Shown: one piece after another, positions 44,728 to 55,132 of the stretch
Layout: each line of letters starts with the position of its first letter
Numbering within the stretch: the first letter of the stretch is position 1
Assembly: GCA_036322835.1 (NCBI GenBank)
Contig: AP027304.1
Coordinates: 3,844,001-3,908,000, forward strand
From: Tenuifilaceae bacterium CYCD
GTDB lineage: Bacteria > Bacteroidota > Bacteroidia > Bacteroidales > Tenuifilaceae
DNA: 64,000 bases
Direction of reading: 5' to 3'
The notes under the pieces: generated by a model
Seen by the model: only the letters and a program-made list of their open reading frames with translations
The model's database searches: none
Told to the model about the DNA's origin: nothing
Made by a program: the position numbers and the translations under genes

Positions 44728-44830
44728 ATATTCCTAAGCATTTTCTTGCAGAAAACTTAAAATATTGTTCGCTGTTTTTTAACAGCATGCTGATTGTTTT
44801 TGCCCAATTTTTCTAAAACGCACTCGTTCG

Positions 44831-47077
44831 ATGAATAGAATTGCAATCATACTCCTTGGATTTCTAGCTCTTGCTTCATGCAAAAGCAAAGTTGAAAAAT
44901 CAAATAATTTAACAACTGAACGTAAGGTCGATTCGGTACTATCGATGCTTTCCATCGAGGAAAAGCTAGGCCAAATGACCCAAATTTCTAGTTTCTACAA
45001 CAGCGATTCCGAAAAGTTAAAGGAAATGATTCGCAATGGAAAACTTGGCTCATTACTGAACGAGGTCAACCCTACTGTTGTAAATGAACTACAAAGAGTT
45101 GCTGTAAAGGAAGGTAAGCATGGAATTCCTTTGATTATTGGACGAGATGTTATTCACGGGTTTAAAACCATTTTTCCAATTCCCTTGGGTCAGGCGGCCT
45201 CATGGAACCCAACCCTGATTGAAAAATCATCGCATATTGCAGCAATAGAAGCACGTGCGAAAGGCGTTACCTGGACTTTTTCACCAATGATTGATGTTGC
45301 ACGTGACCCTCGTTGGGGTAGAGTTGCCGAAGGTTATGGAGAAGATCCATTGCTTACAAGTATTCTAGGTGTAGCTGCGGTTAAAGGATATCAGGGTAAC
45401 GATTTATCGGCTAACGATAGAATTGCTGCCTGCGCAAAACACTTTGCCGCTTATGGCGCAGCCGAGGCAGGACGCGAATACAACACAGTAATTACTTCTG
45501 ATCAAGAATTACGCAATGTTTATTTACCTCCATTTAAAGCCGCTGCTGATGCTGGTGTTGCCACATTTATGGCCTCTTTTAACGAAATTAATGGAGTTCC
45601 AAGCAGTGGTAACAAAAAACTTCAAACTGATTTGCTCCGTACTGAGTGGGGTTTTAAAGGGTTTGTAGTTAGCGACTGGACATCTATTCCCGAAATGATT
45701 AACCACGGTTTTGCCAACGATGAAAGCCACTGCGCATTAATTGCTGCCAACGCTGGTGTTGATATGGAGATGTCGAGCGATACATATATTAAAAACCTCG
45801 CAAACCTAGTAAATCAGGGAAAGATATCTATCGATGTAATTGATAATGCTGTTCGCAATATACTTAGAGTCAAATTTCAACTCGGTTTATTCGAAAATCC
45901 GTATGTAGATACAGTGATGTCAACTTTCAAAAACGATTCAGCCCTAATTATTGCTAAAGAACTGGCTTTGGAAAGTTTGGTGCTACTTAAGAATGATAAA
46001 AATACGCTTCCATTAAACCCTCAAATTAACAAGGTTGTCATTGTTGGCCCAATGGCTAACGATAGGTACGAGCAGATGGGAACCTGGGTATTCGACTGCG
46101 ACACCAATACAACCATTACTCCCTTGAACGCAATTAAATCGATGGTGGGTGACAACAGGGTTTTATTTGCACAAACGCTTACCCATAGCCGCGACAACAG
46201 TAAAGGTAAATTTGCACAGGCAAAATCAATTGCAAGCAAAGCCGATGCAGTTCTAGTTTTCGTGGGCGAAGAATCTATCCTTTCGGGCGAAGCTCACGGA
46301 CGTGCAAATATCAACCTCCCGGGAGTTCAAACTGAGTTGATTGAAGAGTTACACAAAACTGAGAAGCCAATAATTGCTGTAATAATGGCGGGAAGACCTC
46401 TTTCAATTAAGAATATATTGCCTTTCTGTGATGCAATAATCTACGCTTGGCATCCAGGTACAATGGGAGGACCTGCAATTGCAGATGCTATATTTGGCAA
46501 GGCAAACTTCTCAGGTAAACTACCAATATCAATTCCTGTTTCTGCGGGTCAATGCCCAATATACTATGCCAAAAAGAACACAGGTCGTCCGGCAAACTAT
46601 AAGAGCTGGACTCCCATTGAGAAAATCGCAGTTCGTGCACCGCAAACATCTCTTGGCAACGAAAGTCATCATTTGGATGACGGTTTTGAACCTCTTTTCC
46701 CATTTGGGTTTGGCTTATCGTACACCACCTTCGAGTACTCAAACCTCCAACTTTCCTCAACATCAATATCAAAGAATGAATCAATTAAAATATCAGCAAC
46801 TATTACCAATACAGGAAAATTTGAAGGCTACGAAACAGTCCAACTCTATGTTCACGATGTTGTTGGCAGTATTACCCATCCTGTAAAAGAGTTGAAAGCA
46901 TTCCAGAAAGTAAAAATAAAACCTAGTGAATCTGTTGATGTTACTTTCACTTTAAACGCTAACGACTTGGCTTATTACATTGATTGGAACAATAGGGTAA
47001 TTGAGCCCGGACTATTCTCAGTTTGGATTGCTCCAAACTCAAATTCGGGACTTAAAGATCAGTTTGAACTAAAGTAA
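44831..47077 (+). CDS. GH3 beta-glucosidase lipoprotein
   Basis: 748 residues. Lipoprotein signal ending LALASC (Cys17). The GH3 N-domain has KHFAAYGAAEAGREYN and the nucleophile in GFVVSDWTS (Asp282). The GH3 C-domain (~380-600) has HGRANINLPG and a WHPGTMGG-like segment, and an FN3-like domain closes the protein (~660-748). It removes glucose from the non-reducing end of beta-linked oligosaccharides; in this locus probably periplasmic trimming of laminarin fragments. The lipid anchor could be periplasm-facing. All regions are complete. Confidence 0.93.
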   Translation: MNRIAIILLGFLALASCKSKVEKSNNLTTERKVDSVLSMLSIEEKLGQMTQISSFYNSDSEKLKEMIRNGKLGSLLNEVNPTVVNELQRVAVKEGKHGIPLIIGRDVIHGFKTIFPIPLGQAASWNPTLIEKSSHIAAIEARAKGVTWTFSPMIDVARDPRWGRVAEGYGEDPLLTSILGVAAVKGYQGNDLSANDRIAACAKHFAAYGAAEAGREYNTVITSDQELRNVYLPPFKAAADAGVATFMASFNEINGVPSSGNKKLQTDLLRTEWGFKGFVVSDWTSIPEMINHGFANDESHCALIAANAGVDMEMSSDTYIKNLANLVNQGKISIDVIDNAVRNILRVKFQLGLFENPYVDTVMSTFKNDSALIIAKELALESLVLLKNDKNTLPLNPQINKVVIVGPMANDRYEQMGTWVFDCDTNTTITPLNAIKSMVGDNRVLFAQTLTHSRDNSKGKFAQAKSIASKADAVLVFVGEESILSGEAHGRANINLPGVQTELIEELHKTEKPIIAVIMAGRPLSIKNILPFCDAIIYAWHPGTMGGPAIADAIFGKANFSGKLPISIPVSAGQCPIYYAKKNTGRPANYKSWTPIEKIAVRAPQTSLGNESHHLDDGFEPLFPFGFGLSYTTFEYSNLQLSSTSISKNESIKISATITNTGKFEGYETVQLYVHDVVGSITHPVKELKAFQKVKIKPSESVDVTFTLNANDLAYYIDWNNRVIEPGLFSVWIAPNSNSGLKDQFELK

Positions 47078-47116
47078 ATAATTGTAGAACAATATATTAA
47101 ACAAATCATACGCACA

Positions 47117-47920
47117 ATGAAATTAATTAGAACTATACCCGCTCTCTTTGCCTTCGCTCTTTTAGCTTGCTCAAATGGCAATAATAGTGAATCCAACTAT
47201 AAACTAGTGTGGAACGATGAGTTTGATGTAAACGGACTGGTAGATAATACAAAATGGAGCTATGACACAGCGGGCAACTCTTGGGGCTGGGGCAATAAGG
47301 AACTACAGTGGTATACTGAAAGTAACATTGCTAACGCTGAGGTAAAAGATGGATTCCTTCATATTAGGGCAATTAAGGAGCCTACGAATGGGAAGGATTA
47401 TTCATCGGCAAGGCTTATTACTAAAGGCAAAGGCGATTGGCTTTATGGCAAAGTAGAGGTAAGAGCCAAACTCCCCTCCTCTCGCGGAATTTGGCCTGCA
47501 ATATGGATGCTTTCCTCCGATAATGCCTATGGAATTTGGCCCGCAAGTGGTGAAATCGACATAATGGAGTTGGTAGGATATATGCCCGATTCTGTCTTCG
47601 CATCGACTCATTGCCAGAAATACTACTTCAAAATTGGAACTCAGAAAACTAAAGGTATTTATATGCCAGGAACCGATAAAGAATTCCATATCTACTCTAT
47701 GGAATGGACTCCGGAACAGATTGACATTTATTGTGATAGCACAAAATACTTCTCATTCCCCAACGAGCATAAAACTTTTGAGGAATGGCCATTCGACAAA
47801 CCTTTTTACTTAATTTTAAACGTTGCAGTCGGTGGTGCTTGGGGCGGAGTAATGGGAGTGGATTCAACGGCCTTTCCTCAAGAAATGGTTATTGATTACA
47901 TAAGGGTTTTTCAAAAATAA
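47117..47920 (+). CDS. GH16 glucanase lipoprotein
   Basis: 267 residues. Lipoprotein signal ending FALLAC (Cys18). Single GH16 domain with GEIDIMELVG (Glu146, Asp148, Glu151), again the laminarinase-type motif. It has no T9SS tail, unlike the first GH16 of the operon, so the two act in different places: this one is membrane-anchored, at the surface or in the periplasm. It lies 39 bp after the GH3 gene. Confidence 0.92.
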   Translation: MKLIRTIPALFAFALLACSNGNNSESNYKLVWNDEFDVNGLVDNTKWSYDTAGNSWGWGNKELQWYTESNIANAEVKDGFLHIRAIKEPTNGKDYSSARLITKGKGDWLYGKVEVRAKLPSSRGIWPAIWMLSSDNAYGIWPASGEIDIMELVGYMPDSVFASTHCQKYYFKIGTQKTKGIYMPGTDKEFHIYSMEWTPEQIDIYCDSTKYFSFPNEHKTFEEWPFDKPFYLILNVAVGGAWGGVMGVDSTAFPQEMVIDYIRVFQK

Positions 47921-47951
47921 ATGGGCTTTTTGGTTTGCAATTGAAGAGGAA

Positions 47952-47979
47952 CAAAGGGTGGAGCAACGCTCCCCCTTTG
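47952..47979 (+). terminator. Hairpin between GH16 and the sugar symporter gene
   Basis: CAAAGGG-T-GGAGC pairs with GCTCC-CCCTTTG around an AAC loop (12 bp with one bulge). No T-run; likely a processing or attenuation site in the operon. Confidence 0.5.
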
Positions 47980-48021
47980 CTGGTTTGATTCAAAAAGATT
48001 GATGCACTAAAAAAATATGTT

Positions 48022-49386
48022 ATGAACAGCACGGTTTCCAAACTAACTTTTAAGGAAAAAGTAGGTTACGGCCTAGGCGATACGGCATCGCATTTTGTAT
48101 GGGATATGGTCGGCTTCTGGCTTATGTTTTTCTATACCGATGTTTACGGAATTTCGGCAGCCGCGGCTGGAACTATTATGCTTATTGCTCGTTTTTGGGA
48201 TATGGCTATCGATCCATTAATTGGGGTTGTTTCCGATAGAACAAATACCCGCTGGGGAAAATTCAGACCCTACATACTTTTTGGTGCTCTGCCGTATGCT
48301 TTGCTATCAATTTTAACATTTACTACACCTAATTTTGGAGAGGTTGGTAAAATTATTTATGCCGGTACAACCTATGTGCTATTAATGACCGCCTATGCTG
48401 CAATAAACCTCCCCTACTCTGCCCTTGGCGCGGTTATGTCGTCCGACACGTACGAACGGGCAGGATTAAATACTTACCGTTTTATTGCAGGATTTGCTGG
48501 GCAATTTATTGTAACAGGGCTTGCTCTCACTCTTGCCGAAATGTTTGGACAGGGTAATAAGGCACAAGGATTCCAGTATACAATTACACTCTTCGCATTT
48601 TTGAGTTTGATATTTTTCTTTATAACCTTTAAGGCTACTAAGGAAAGAGTTAGTCCCCCAAAAGCACAGAAAAACTCTCTTAAGGAAGATTTTAGAAACT
48701 TATTCCAGAATCGCGCATGGGTAATTCTTGCCATTGTAGGCATAGTTTCTTTTATAATGTTTGCAATGCAAAATGCCGCAGTTGCCTACTACTTTAAGTA
48801 TTACATAGGTAAAGAAACCAATGTTCAACTTTTCAATGTAATTGGAACGGTAGCATTAATAGTAGCTTTGCCATTTTCTAAACCTTTGGCAAAAAGATTT
48901 GGAAATCGGAATGTTTTTATTGGCAGTTCATTAATATCGGGAATATTCTTCATTCTGATTTATTTACCCGGAGCTGAAAATCTAACTACCATTTACATTT
49001 TCAACATTCTAGCCAAAATGGCCTATGCTCCCGCGGTTCCATTACTATGGACAATGATTGCCGACTCCGCCGATTATGGCGAATGGACTACCGGCCGACG
49101 CGCAACGGGTTTGTACTTCTCTGCTGCTGTTTTTGCCCAGAAGGCTGGTTGGGGAATCGGCGCTGCAATTGCTGGCTGGATTCTTACGGTTTCTCAATTT
49201 GTCCCTAACGTTGCACAAACCGAAACGGCTATAACCGGAATAAAATTGCTGGTTTCGGTAATTCCTGGAATCCTTTATATGTCGTGCGCAATCTTTATGA
49301 TATTCTATAAGATTGATTCGAAAACAACTGAGATAATGAAAAAGGATTTAGCGGCTATCCGGGAAAAAGAGCAAGCAGAACAATAA
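48022..49386 (+). CDS. GPH-family (MelB-like) sugar:cation symporter
   Basis: 454 residues, about 12 membrane helices. The N-terminal KVGYGLGDTASHFVWDMVGF and RFWDMAIDPLIGVVSDRT then RWGKFRPYI are signatures of the glycoside-pentoside-hexuronide:cation symporters (MFS fold). In the glucan locus it would carry gluco-oligosaccharides across the inner membrane. That is the step needed if the phosphorylase encoded 18 bp downstream acts in the cytoplasm. Confidence 0.92.
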   Translation: MNSTVSKLTFKEKVGYGLGDTASHFVWDMVGFWLMFFYTDVYGISAAAAGTIMLIARFWDMAIDPLIGVVSDRTNTRWGKFRPYILFGALPYALLSILTFTTPNFGEVGKIIYAGTTYVLLMTAYAAINLPYSALGAVMSSDTYERAGLNTYRFIAGFAGQFIVTGLALTLAEMFGQGNKAQGFQYTITLFAFLSLIFFFITFKATKERVSPPKAQKNSLKEDFRNLFQNRAWVILAIVGIVSFIMFAMQNAAVAYYFKYYIGKETNVQLFNVIGTVALIVALPFSKPLAKRFGNRNVFIGSSLISGIFFILIYLPGAENLTTIYIFNILAKMAYAPAVPLLWTMIADSADYGEWTTGRRATGLYFSAAVFAQKAGWGIGAAIAGWILTVSQFVPNVAQTETAITGIKLLVSVIPGILYMSCAIFMIFYKIDSKTTEIMKKDLAAIREKEQAEQ

Positions 49387-49404
49387 TAATATTTCATTAT
49401 AAAA

Positions 49405-52400
49405 ATGGATAATCTATACATTGGCAACAATAAAGTAAACAGCAACCAAAACGCTGCAACAGGAAGGTTCACCCAAATTGGCGATGAGAAATTCTACGAG
49501 ATAGATGAGTACGATTCGATGTTGCCATTCTTTATAAGCCTTGCCAGCGATTCCAACCACTGGATGTACATATCGAGCAGCGGTGGGCTAACCGCTGGTC
49601 GTATCAACTCAGACAATGCATTATTTCCATACTATACTGACGATAAAATTCACGAATCGGCGGAGGTTACAGGTAGTAAAACAATCATACAAGTATCAAA
49701 GAGTGGAAAGGTTTATCTATGGGAACCATTCTCAAATCGTTGTCAGGGCATTTACTCAATTCGGAGAAAAATTTTTAAGAGCGTAATTGGTAACAAAATC
49801 ATTTTTCAGGAACAGAATCTCGATCTGGAACTTACTTTCTGCTATAGCTGGATGAATTCCGATAGGTTTGGTTGGGTTAAGAAGAGTTGGTTAACCAACA
49901 ATTCAAATCAATCCTTAGGTCTATATTTTATTGATGGCATTCAGAATATTCTACCTTACGGAGTTAGCGAATTCACTCAGAGTAAATTTTCAACTCTTGT
50001 TGATGCCTACAAAAAGAGCGAGTTAATTCAGGAAGTGAACCTTGGATTATTTCGAATGGAATCGATAATGGCCGATAGAGCCGAACCTAGTGAGGCACTT
50101 AGAACCACCACGGTTTGGAATTACGGTTTACCCAATAGTTTGTTCCTTCTAAGTTCGGTACAACTCGAAAATTTTAGGCAGGGAAAAGCAATTACCAACG
50201 AAACTGAAGCCAAAGGTTTTAGAGGCGCTTTTTTTGTGGCAAATCAAGTCCTGCTTAGCCCAAACGATACTAAAGAATGGTATTTTGCTGCAGAAGTGAA
50301 CCAAGACTCTGCGCAGGTAAATAACCTTCTACTATTTCTAAAAAACAACAAGAACATTGATGAATTGCTAGAGCGGGATATTGCCAAGGGAACAAAAACC
50401 CTACAATCCATAATTGAACAAGCCGATGGAGTCCAAGATACTGCCGACGAGAATACCGTTGCACGCCACTTCTCCAACACCCTTTTTAACGTTATGCGGG
50501 GTGGAATTTACAGCAACGATTATTTCATCAGCAAGGACGATTTCATAAAACATATCAAGCATTTCAACACTAAAATTGCTAATACATATCTTGAGTTTTT
50601 CGAGAACCTACCAGAATCAATTCTGTATTCGGAACTAGGCGAGTTAATTAAGGCTAAGAGCGATTCCAACCTTTACCGATTATTCCTAGAGTATTTGCCA
50701 TTAACATTTAGCCGCCGACACGGCGACCCAAGCCGTCCGTGGAATGTTTTTAATATCAACGTAAAGGATAAAGACGGGAACAGAATACTTTACTACCAAG
50801 GGAATTGGCGCGATATTTTCCAGAACTGGGAAGCACTATCAATATCATACCCTGGTTTCATCAACTCAATTATTGCAAAATTCCTCAACGCCAGCACTGC
50901 CGATGGATACAATCCTTACCGAATAACAAAACACGGAATAGATTGGGAGGTGATTGAGCCTGAGAATCCTTGGTCGAACATAGGCTACTGGGGCGACCAC
51001 CAAATAATATACCTGTTAAGACTGATGGAGTTATCCAACAGTCATTTCCCTGGATTCCTTAATTCGTGGCTCAACAAGGAGATTTTTGCTTACGCAAATG
51101 TTCCATACAGAATTAAAGCCTATAGCGATATTGTTGCAAACCCAAAAAACACGGTAACCTTCGACAATGCGTTACATAAATCAATCGAAAATTCAGTCGA
51201 AAAGTATGGAGCCGATGCCAAACTTATTCTTGAGTCCAATGGTAATGTTAAACTTGTCTCCCTTACAGAAAAGTTACTTGCAACGCTTCTGGCAAAATTA
51301 AGCAACTTTATCCCCGAAGCGGGTATTTGGATGAACACCCTCCGTCCAGAATGGAACGATGCCAACAATGCACTCGTGGGTAATGGTACATCAATGGTTA
51401 CGCTTTATAACATGCATAGGTTTGTGGTGTTTTTGCGTAAACTTTACCGCTCATCGGAATCCGATAAGTTTATTGTATCCAATGAGATACAAATATTTTT
51501 CAATGAGATAAACAGAAGTTTCAATCAGCATAAGAAACTCATCAATACTGGTTTTGACAATGCTTCGCGAAGAAGTTTAACTGACCAACTAGGAATTGCA
51601 GGGGAAAACTACAGGAATGCGGTTTATGCTGGATTATCAAATAGTAAAAACACTATTGCAAAAACAGAGCTAGTTGATTTCCTATCAACTGTTCTGGAAT
51701 TTATTGACCAATCAATTAGTGCAAATAAGCGTCCCGATGGAATGTATCACTCATACAACCTAGTAACTTTTTCAAGCAGTTCAATATCAATTCGATATCT
51801 GAACGAAATGCTTGAGGGACAAGTTGCAATTTTGGGTTCGGGAATTCTATCGGCCAAGGAAACCGTTGATTTGCTGGATGCGTTGCGTAATAGCGCACTA
51901 TACCGACCCGACCAGCAAAGCTATATCCTCTATCCAAACAAGAAATTGCCTACCTTTTTAGAGAAGAACAATGTTCCTGAAGATTTAGTAAATACCAGCA
52001 AAATCCTTAAAACATTATTGAATATCGGCGATACATCCATAGTTGTAAAGAGTCAAGCGGAGAAATATCACTTTAATGCCGATATTATTAATGGCGAACA
52101 TCTAGCAAAAGTTCTCGAAAACTATAAAACAAAAGCAACAATCAATATTGATAAGGATGATATTCAAAAGGTTCTGGACATTTACGAAACGATATTCGAC
52201 CACCAATCGTTTACCGGACGCTCTGGAACATTCTATAAGTACGAAGGGCTTGGCAGCATATACTGGCATATGGTTTCCAAACTACTTTTGGCTATTGGGG
52301 AATCAATTGAGCAAGCAGTCGCCAACAACGAGGATAGTAAAATAATTAACGAGCTGAAGCAACACTACAACGAGGTAAAAAAAGGAATTGGCGCACATAA

Positions 52401-52806
52401 ATCGCCTGCGGAATACGGCTCATTCCCTTTCGACCCATACTCGCACACTCCAATAATGGCGGGTGTTCAACAACCCGGGATGACTGGGCAGGTGAAGGAG
52501 GATATTATATCGAGGTTCTTGGAACTGGGTATTACTGTTTGCAATGGCCAAATAGAGGTAAATCCATTCTTGCTCAGTTCAAAGGAATTTCACAAATCAA
52601 ACAATCAAGCAACACCTTGGTTATCCGTAATGTACTGTTCTACCCCTTTCGTTTATCATTTAAATAAAAAACAGGGTATTGATGTTGAGTTTGCCGATGG
52701 AAAAACTATCAACGTAAACGGCTACAAACTACCTTCAGACATTAGCCAATCAGTGTTTATGAGAGATAAAAAGATAGCCAGAGTGATTATTCATACAAAA
52801 GGATAG
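49405..52806 (+). CDS. GH94-like glycoside phosphorylase, probably GH149 (beta-1,3-oligoglucan phosphorylase)
   Basis: 1,133 residues without a signal peptide, so cytoplasmic. The layout is that of inverting GH94-clan phosphorylases: an N-terminal beta-sandwich (~1-310), a helical linker and an (alpha/alpha)6 barrel (~400-1000) with GNWRDIFQNWEAL (466-478) and the likely acid in YWGDHQIIYLLR (Asp531), and a C-terminal beta domain. Length well above GH94 and the laminarin-type locus point to GH149 (or the related GH161), which cleave beta-1,3-oligoglucans with phosphate to give glucose 1-phosphate. This saves one ATP per glucose. The GH149 call needs a family search; the phosphorylase call is stronger. 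Confidence 0.75.
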   Translation: MDNLYIGNNKVNSNQNAATGRFTQIGDEKFYEIDEYDSMLPFFISLASDSNHWMYISSSGGLTAGRINSDNALFPYYTDDKIHESAEVTGSKTIIQVSKSGKVYLWEPFSNRCQGIYSIRRKIFKSVIGNKIIFQEQNLDLELTFCYSWMNSDRFGWVKKSWLTNNSNQSLGLYFIDGIQNILPYGVSEFTQSKFSTLVDAYKKSELIQEVNLGLFRMESIMADRAEPSEALRTTTVWNYGLPNSLFLLSSVQLENFRQGKAITNETEAKGFRGAFFVANQVLLSPNDTKEWYFAAEVNQDSAQVNNLLLFLKNNKNIDELLERDIAKGTKTLQSIIEQADGVQDTADENTVARHFSNTLFNVMRGGIYSNDYFISKDDFIKHIKHFNTKIANTYLEFFENLPESILYSELGELIKAKSDSNLYRLFLEYLPLTFSRRHGDPSRPWNVFNINVKDKDGNRILYYQGNWRDIFQNWEALSISYPGFINSIIAKFLNASTADGYNPYRITKHGIDWEVIEPENPWSNIGYWGDHQIIYLLRLMELSNSHFPGFLNSWLNKEIFAYANVPYRIKAYSDIVANPKNTVTFDNALHKSIENSVEKYGADAKLILESNGNVKLVSLTEKLLATLLAKLSNFIPEAGIWMNTLRPEWNDANNALVGNGTSMVTLYNMHRFVVFLRKLYRSSESDKFIVSNEIQIFFNEINRSFNQHKKLINTGFDNASRRSLTDQLGIAGENYRNAVYAGLSNSKNTIAKTELVDFLSTVLEFIDQSISANKRPDGMYHSYNLVTFSSSSISIRYLNEMLEGQVAILGSGILSAKETVDLLDALRNSALYRPDQQSYILYPNKKLPTFLEKNNVPEDLVNTSKILKTLLNIGDTSIVVKSQAEKYHFNADIINGEHLAKVLENYKTKATINIDKDDIQKVLDIYETIFDHQSFTGRSGTFYKYEGLGSIYWHMVSKLLLAIGESIEQAVANNEDSKIINELKQHYNEVKKGIGAHKSPAEYGSFPFDPYSHTPIMAGVQQPGMTGQVKEDIISRFLELGITVCNGQIEVNPFLLSSKEFHKSNNQATPWLSVMYCSTPFVYHLNKKQGIDVEFADGKTINVNGYKLPSDISQSVFMRDKKIARVIIHTKG

Positions 52807-52839
52807 CACTACGGTTTGTTGGTGGATTTATACAACTCG

Positions 52840-52866
52840 TCCCGATGATTCAACAACTCATCGGGA
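52840..52866 (+). terminator. Terminator of the glucan operon
   Basis: TCCCGATGA and TCATCGGGA form a perfect 9-bp stem with a 9-nt loop, followed by nine T. It sets the end of the operon that starts at susC. Confidence 0.92.
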
Positions 52867-52931
52867 TTTTTTTTTAATAGAAATTTGGATGCTGCAATTT
52901 TGTTTCCGAAACAATGTAAAAGACGGAAACA

Positions 52932-55067
52932 ATGAAAAACATTTTATCAGCAGCATTAATAATCATCTCAATAAGTGTTAATGCACAGGTTACAGTTAAA
53001 GGAAAAGTCACCGACAAAAATGGCAGCCCCTTAGTTGGTGCCAACATTATTGTTAAAGGAACTTACGATGGAACGGTAACTGATTCTACTGGAAATTATT
53101 ATTTAAAAGTAAATACCGAGAACTCCACACTAATAGCAACCTATATGGGTTTTATCAATCAGGAGATTACGGTAAATTCAACAAAAGGTCAAACCGAAAT
53201 CAACTTTAAACTCAAAGAAAATGCTAACCAGATTGAGGGGGTAGTTATTTCTGCCGGAACATTCGAAACAGCCGACAGAAAGCGCAGTGTAACTCTGCAA
53301 CCCCTCGATATTGTAACAACTCCTAGCGCCACGGGCGATATTTACGGAGCACTAACCACACTACCTGGGACTGCCGCAATTGGCGAGGATGGACGCCTTT
53401 TTGTTCGTGGTGGCGATGGATACGAGAGCAAAACTTTTATTGATGGTCTACTATCGAAAAAACCTTACAGTTCCAATGTACCCGATCTACCGAGCCGTGG
53501 ACGCTTCTCCCCTTTCCTGTTTAGCGGACAAACATTTAGTACCGGAGGTTATTCTGCCGAGTATGGTCAAGCTCTATCTTCCGCTTTAATTCTAAACTCA
53601 AATGCTCTTCCCCGAGAATCGCAAACCGATATTTCAATTATGTCTGTTGGTGTAGGTGTGAGTCATACCATTAGAAAGGAAAAATCATCGATTTCTGCAG
53701 GGGTTGATTATACAAACCTTCAGCCATATTTCCAATTATCATCCAGAAGATTCGAGATGAATAAATATCCTGAATCCATTGGTCTAACGTTGGTTGCTCG
53801 TCAGAAAGTTGGAGAAGATGGAATGCTAAAGTTTTTTAGCACTTACTCTGGCACTCAGTTCGGACTAAAATATCCCGACTTAACTGTACCCGGCTCAATG
53901 TCCGACATCTCAATTGAAAATAAGAATAATTATACCAATCTATCATATAACGATAAGCTAGGAAAAGGATGGTACTTAAAAAGTGGTGTTGCATTGACTA
54001 TTGATCAGAATAATTTGAACCTACAGTCATACCTTGTGGATGAATCCAGTAAGAATGTACAAGCAAAAATCACCATAAAGAAAAGTTTTAACGAAAATGC
54101 ATCGCTACTATTTGGTGCAGAGGAAACCTACAACTACTTTAATCAGGATTACAACAATATCAGCACATCGTTCAGCAATAACAGCAATTTCGATGATTTT
54201 GAAACAGCGCTATATGCCGAGGCCGACTATAGACCAATCAGTAATATTGCATTAAGAGCGGGAGTCAGAGGCGAACACAGCAGTTTATTAAACGACAACA
54301 ACTTAGGTGCAAGACTTTCGGCTGCTGTAAAAATTACCAATTCATCGCAACTATCGCTTGCATACGGTAATTTTTACCAAACCCCAGAGGACGACTTGCT
54401 TCGATTCACACAAAATCTAACTTTTGAGAGAGCGAACCACTACATAGCCAACTACCAATGGGAAAAAAACGATAGAATATTCCGTATTGAAGCTTATAAA
54501 AAGGATTACAAAAATCTTGTAATCTATAATCCAAATGAGATTTGGAATGGAGAATCATACAATAATTCAGGAAAAGGACATTCACAAGGAATTGACATTT
54601 TCTACCGCGACAGAAAAACTTTCAGAGGATTTGAATACTGGATTTCCTACTCATATGTAGATTCTAAGCGCCAGTACCGCTATTATCCTAAAATGGTAAC
54701 ACCATCGTTCGCACCAACTCATTCGGCAAGTATTGTGGCAAAGAAATGGATACAAAGTATTACTACACAATTTGGACTATCTACAACATTCTCAACTGGT
54801 CGGCCTTATAACAACCCCAACAGTAGCGAATTTATGGACGGACGCTCCCCATTCTACCACGATATTAGCATCAACTGCAGTCATTTAAGAACCATTTACG
54901 GAAAATCAGTAATTATATATGCGTCGGTAAATAATCTGTTAGGTCGCAATAATATCTACGGATACCGCTACTACAGTCAACCCAATGCCGAGGGAATTTA
55001 CGAGGCATTCCCACTTAAGAACGACTCCAAAAGGTTTTACTTCCTAGGTATATTCATCACTCTTTAA
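52932..55067 (+). CDS. TonB-dependent receptor (non-SusC) with carboxypeptidase-like domain
   Basis: 711 residues. Signal peptide (1-18), carboxypeptidase-regulatory-like domain (~21-100, VKGKVTDKNGSPLVGANIIV), plug (GDIYGALTTLPGTAAIGEDG, LFVRGGDGYESKTFIDGLL) and barrel to the C-terminal FLGIFITL. It lacks the SusC-type length and has no SusD partner, so it fits a receptor for a small nutrient or metal complex. It has a 125-bp gap after the glucan operon terminator and starts a new cluster. Confidence 0.88.
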   Translation: MKNILSAALIIISISVNAQVTVKGKVTDKNGSPLVGANIIVKGTYDGTVTDSTGNYYLKVNTENSTLIATYMGFINQEITVNSTKGQTEINFKLKENANQIEGVVISAGTFETADRKRSVTLQPLDIVTTPSATGDIYGALTTLPGTAAIGEDGRLFVRGGDGYESKTFIDGLLSKKPYSSNVPDLPSRGRFSPFLFSGQTFSTGGYSAEYGQALSSALILNSNALPRESQTDISIMSVGVGVSHTIRKEKSSISAGVDYTNLQPYFQLSSRRFEMNKYPESIGLTLVARQKVGEDGMLKFFSTYSGTQFGLKYPDLTVPGSMSDISIENKNNYTNLSYNDKLGKGWYLKSGVALTIDQNNLNLQSYLVDESSKNVQAKITIKKSFNENASLLFGAEETYNYFNQDYNNISTSFSNNSNFDDFETALYAEADYRPISNIALRAGVRGEHSSLLNDNNLGARLSAAVKITNSSQLSLAYGNFYQTPEDDLLRFTQNLTFERANHYIANYQWEKNDRIFRIEAYKKDYKNLVIYNPNEIWNGESYNNSGKGHSQGIDIFYRDRKTFRGFEYWISYSYVDSKRQYRYYPKMVTPSFAPTHSASIVAKKWIQSITTQFGLSTTFSTGRPYNNPNSSEFMDGRSPFYHDISINCSHLRTIYGKSVIIYASVNNLLGRNNIYGYRYYSQPNAEGIYEAFPLKNDSKRFYFLGIFITL

Positions 55068-55132
55068 CTTAATTAACAAGTGCAACGCAAACTTAATAAC
55101 TCAATATCAAATAACTTAATAAACAAAACAAA

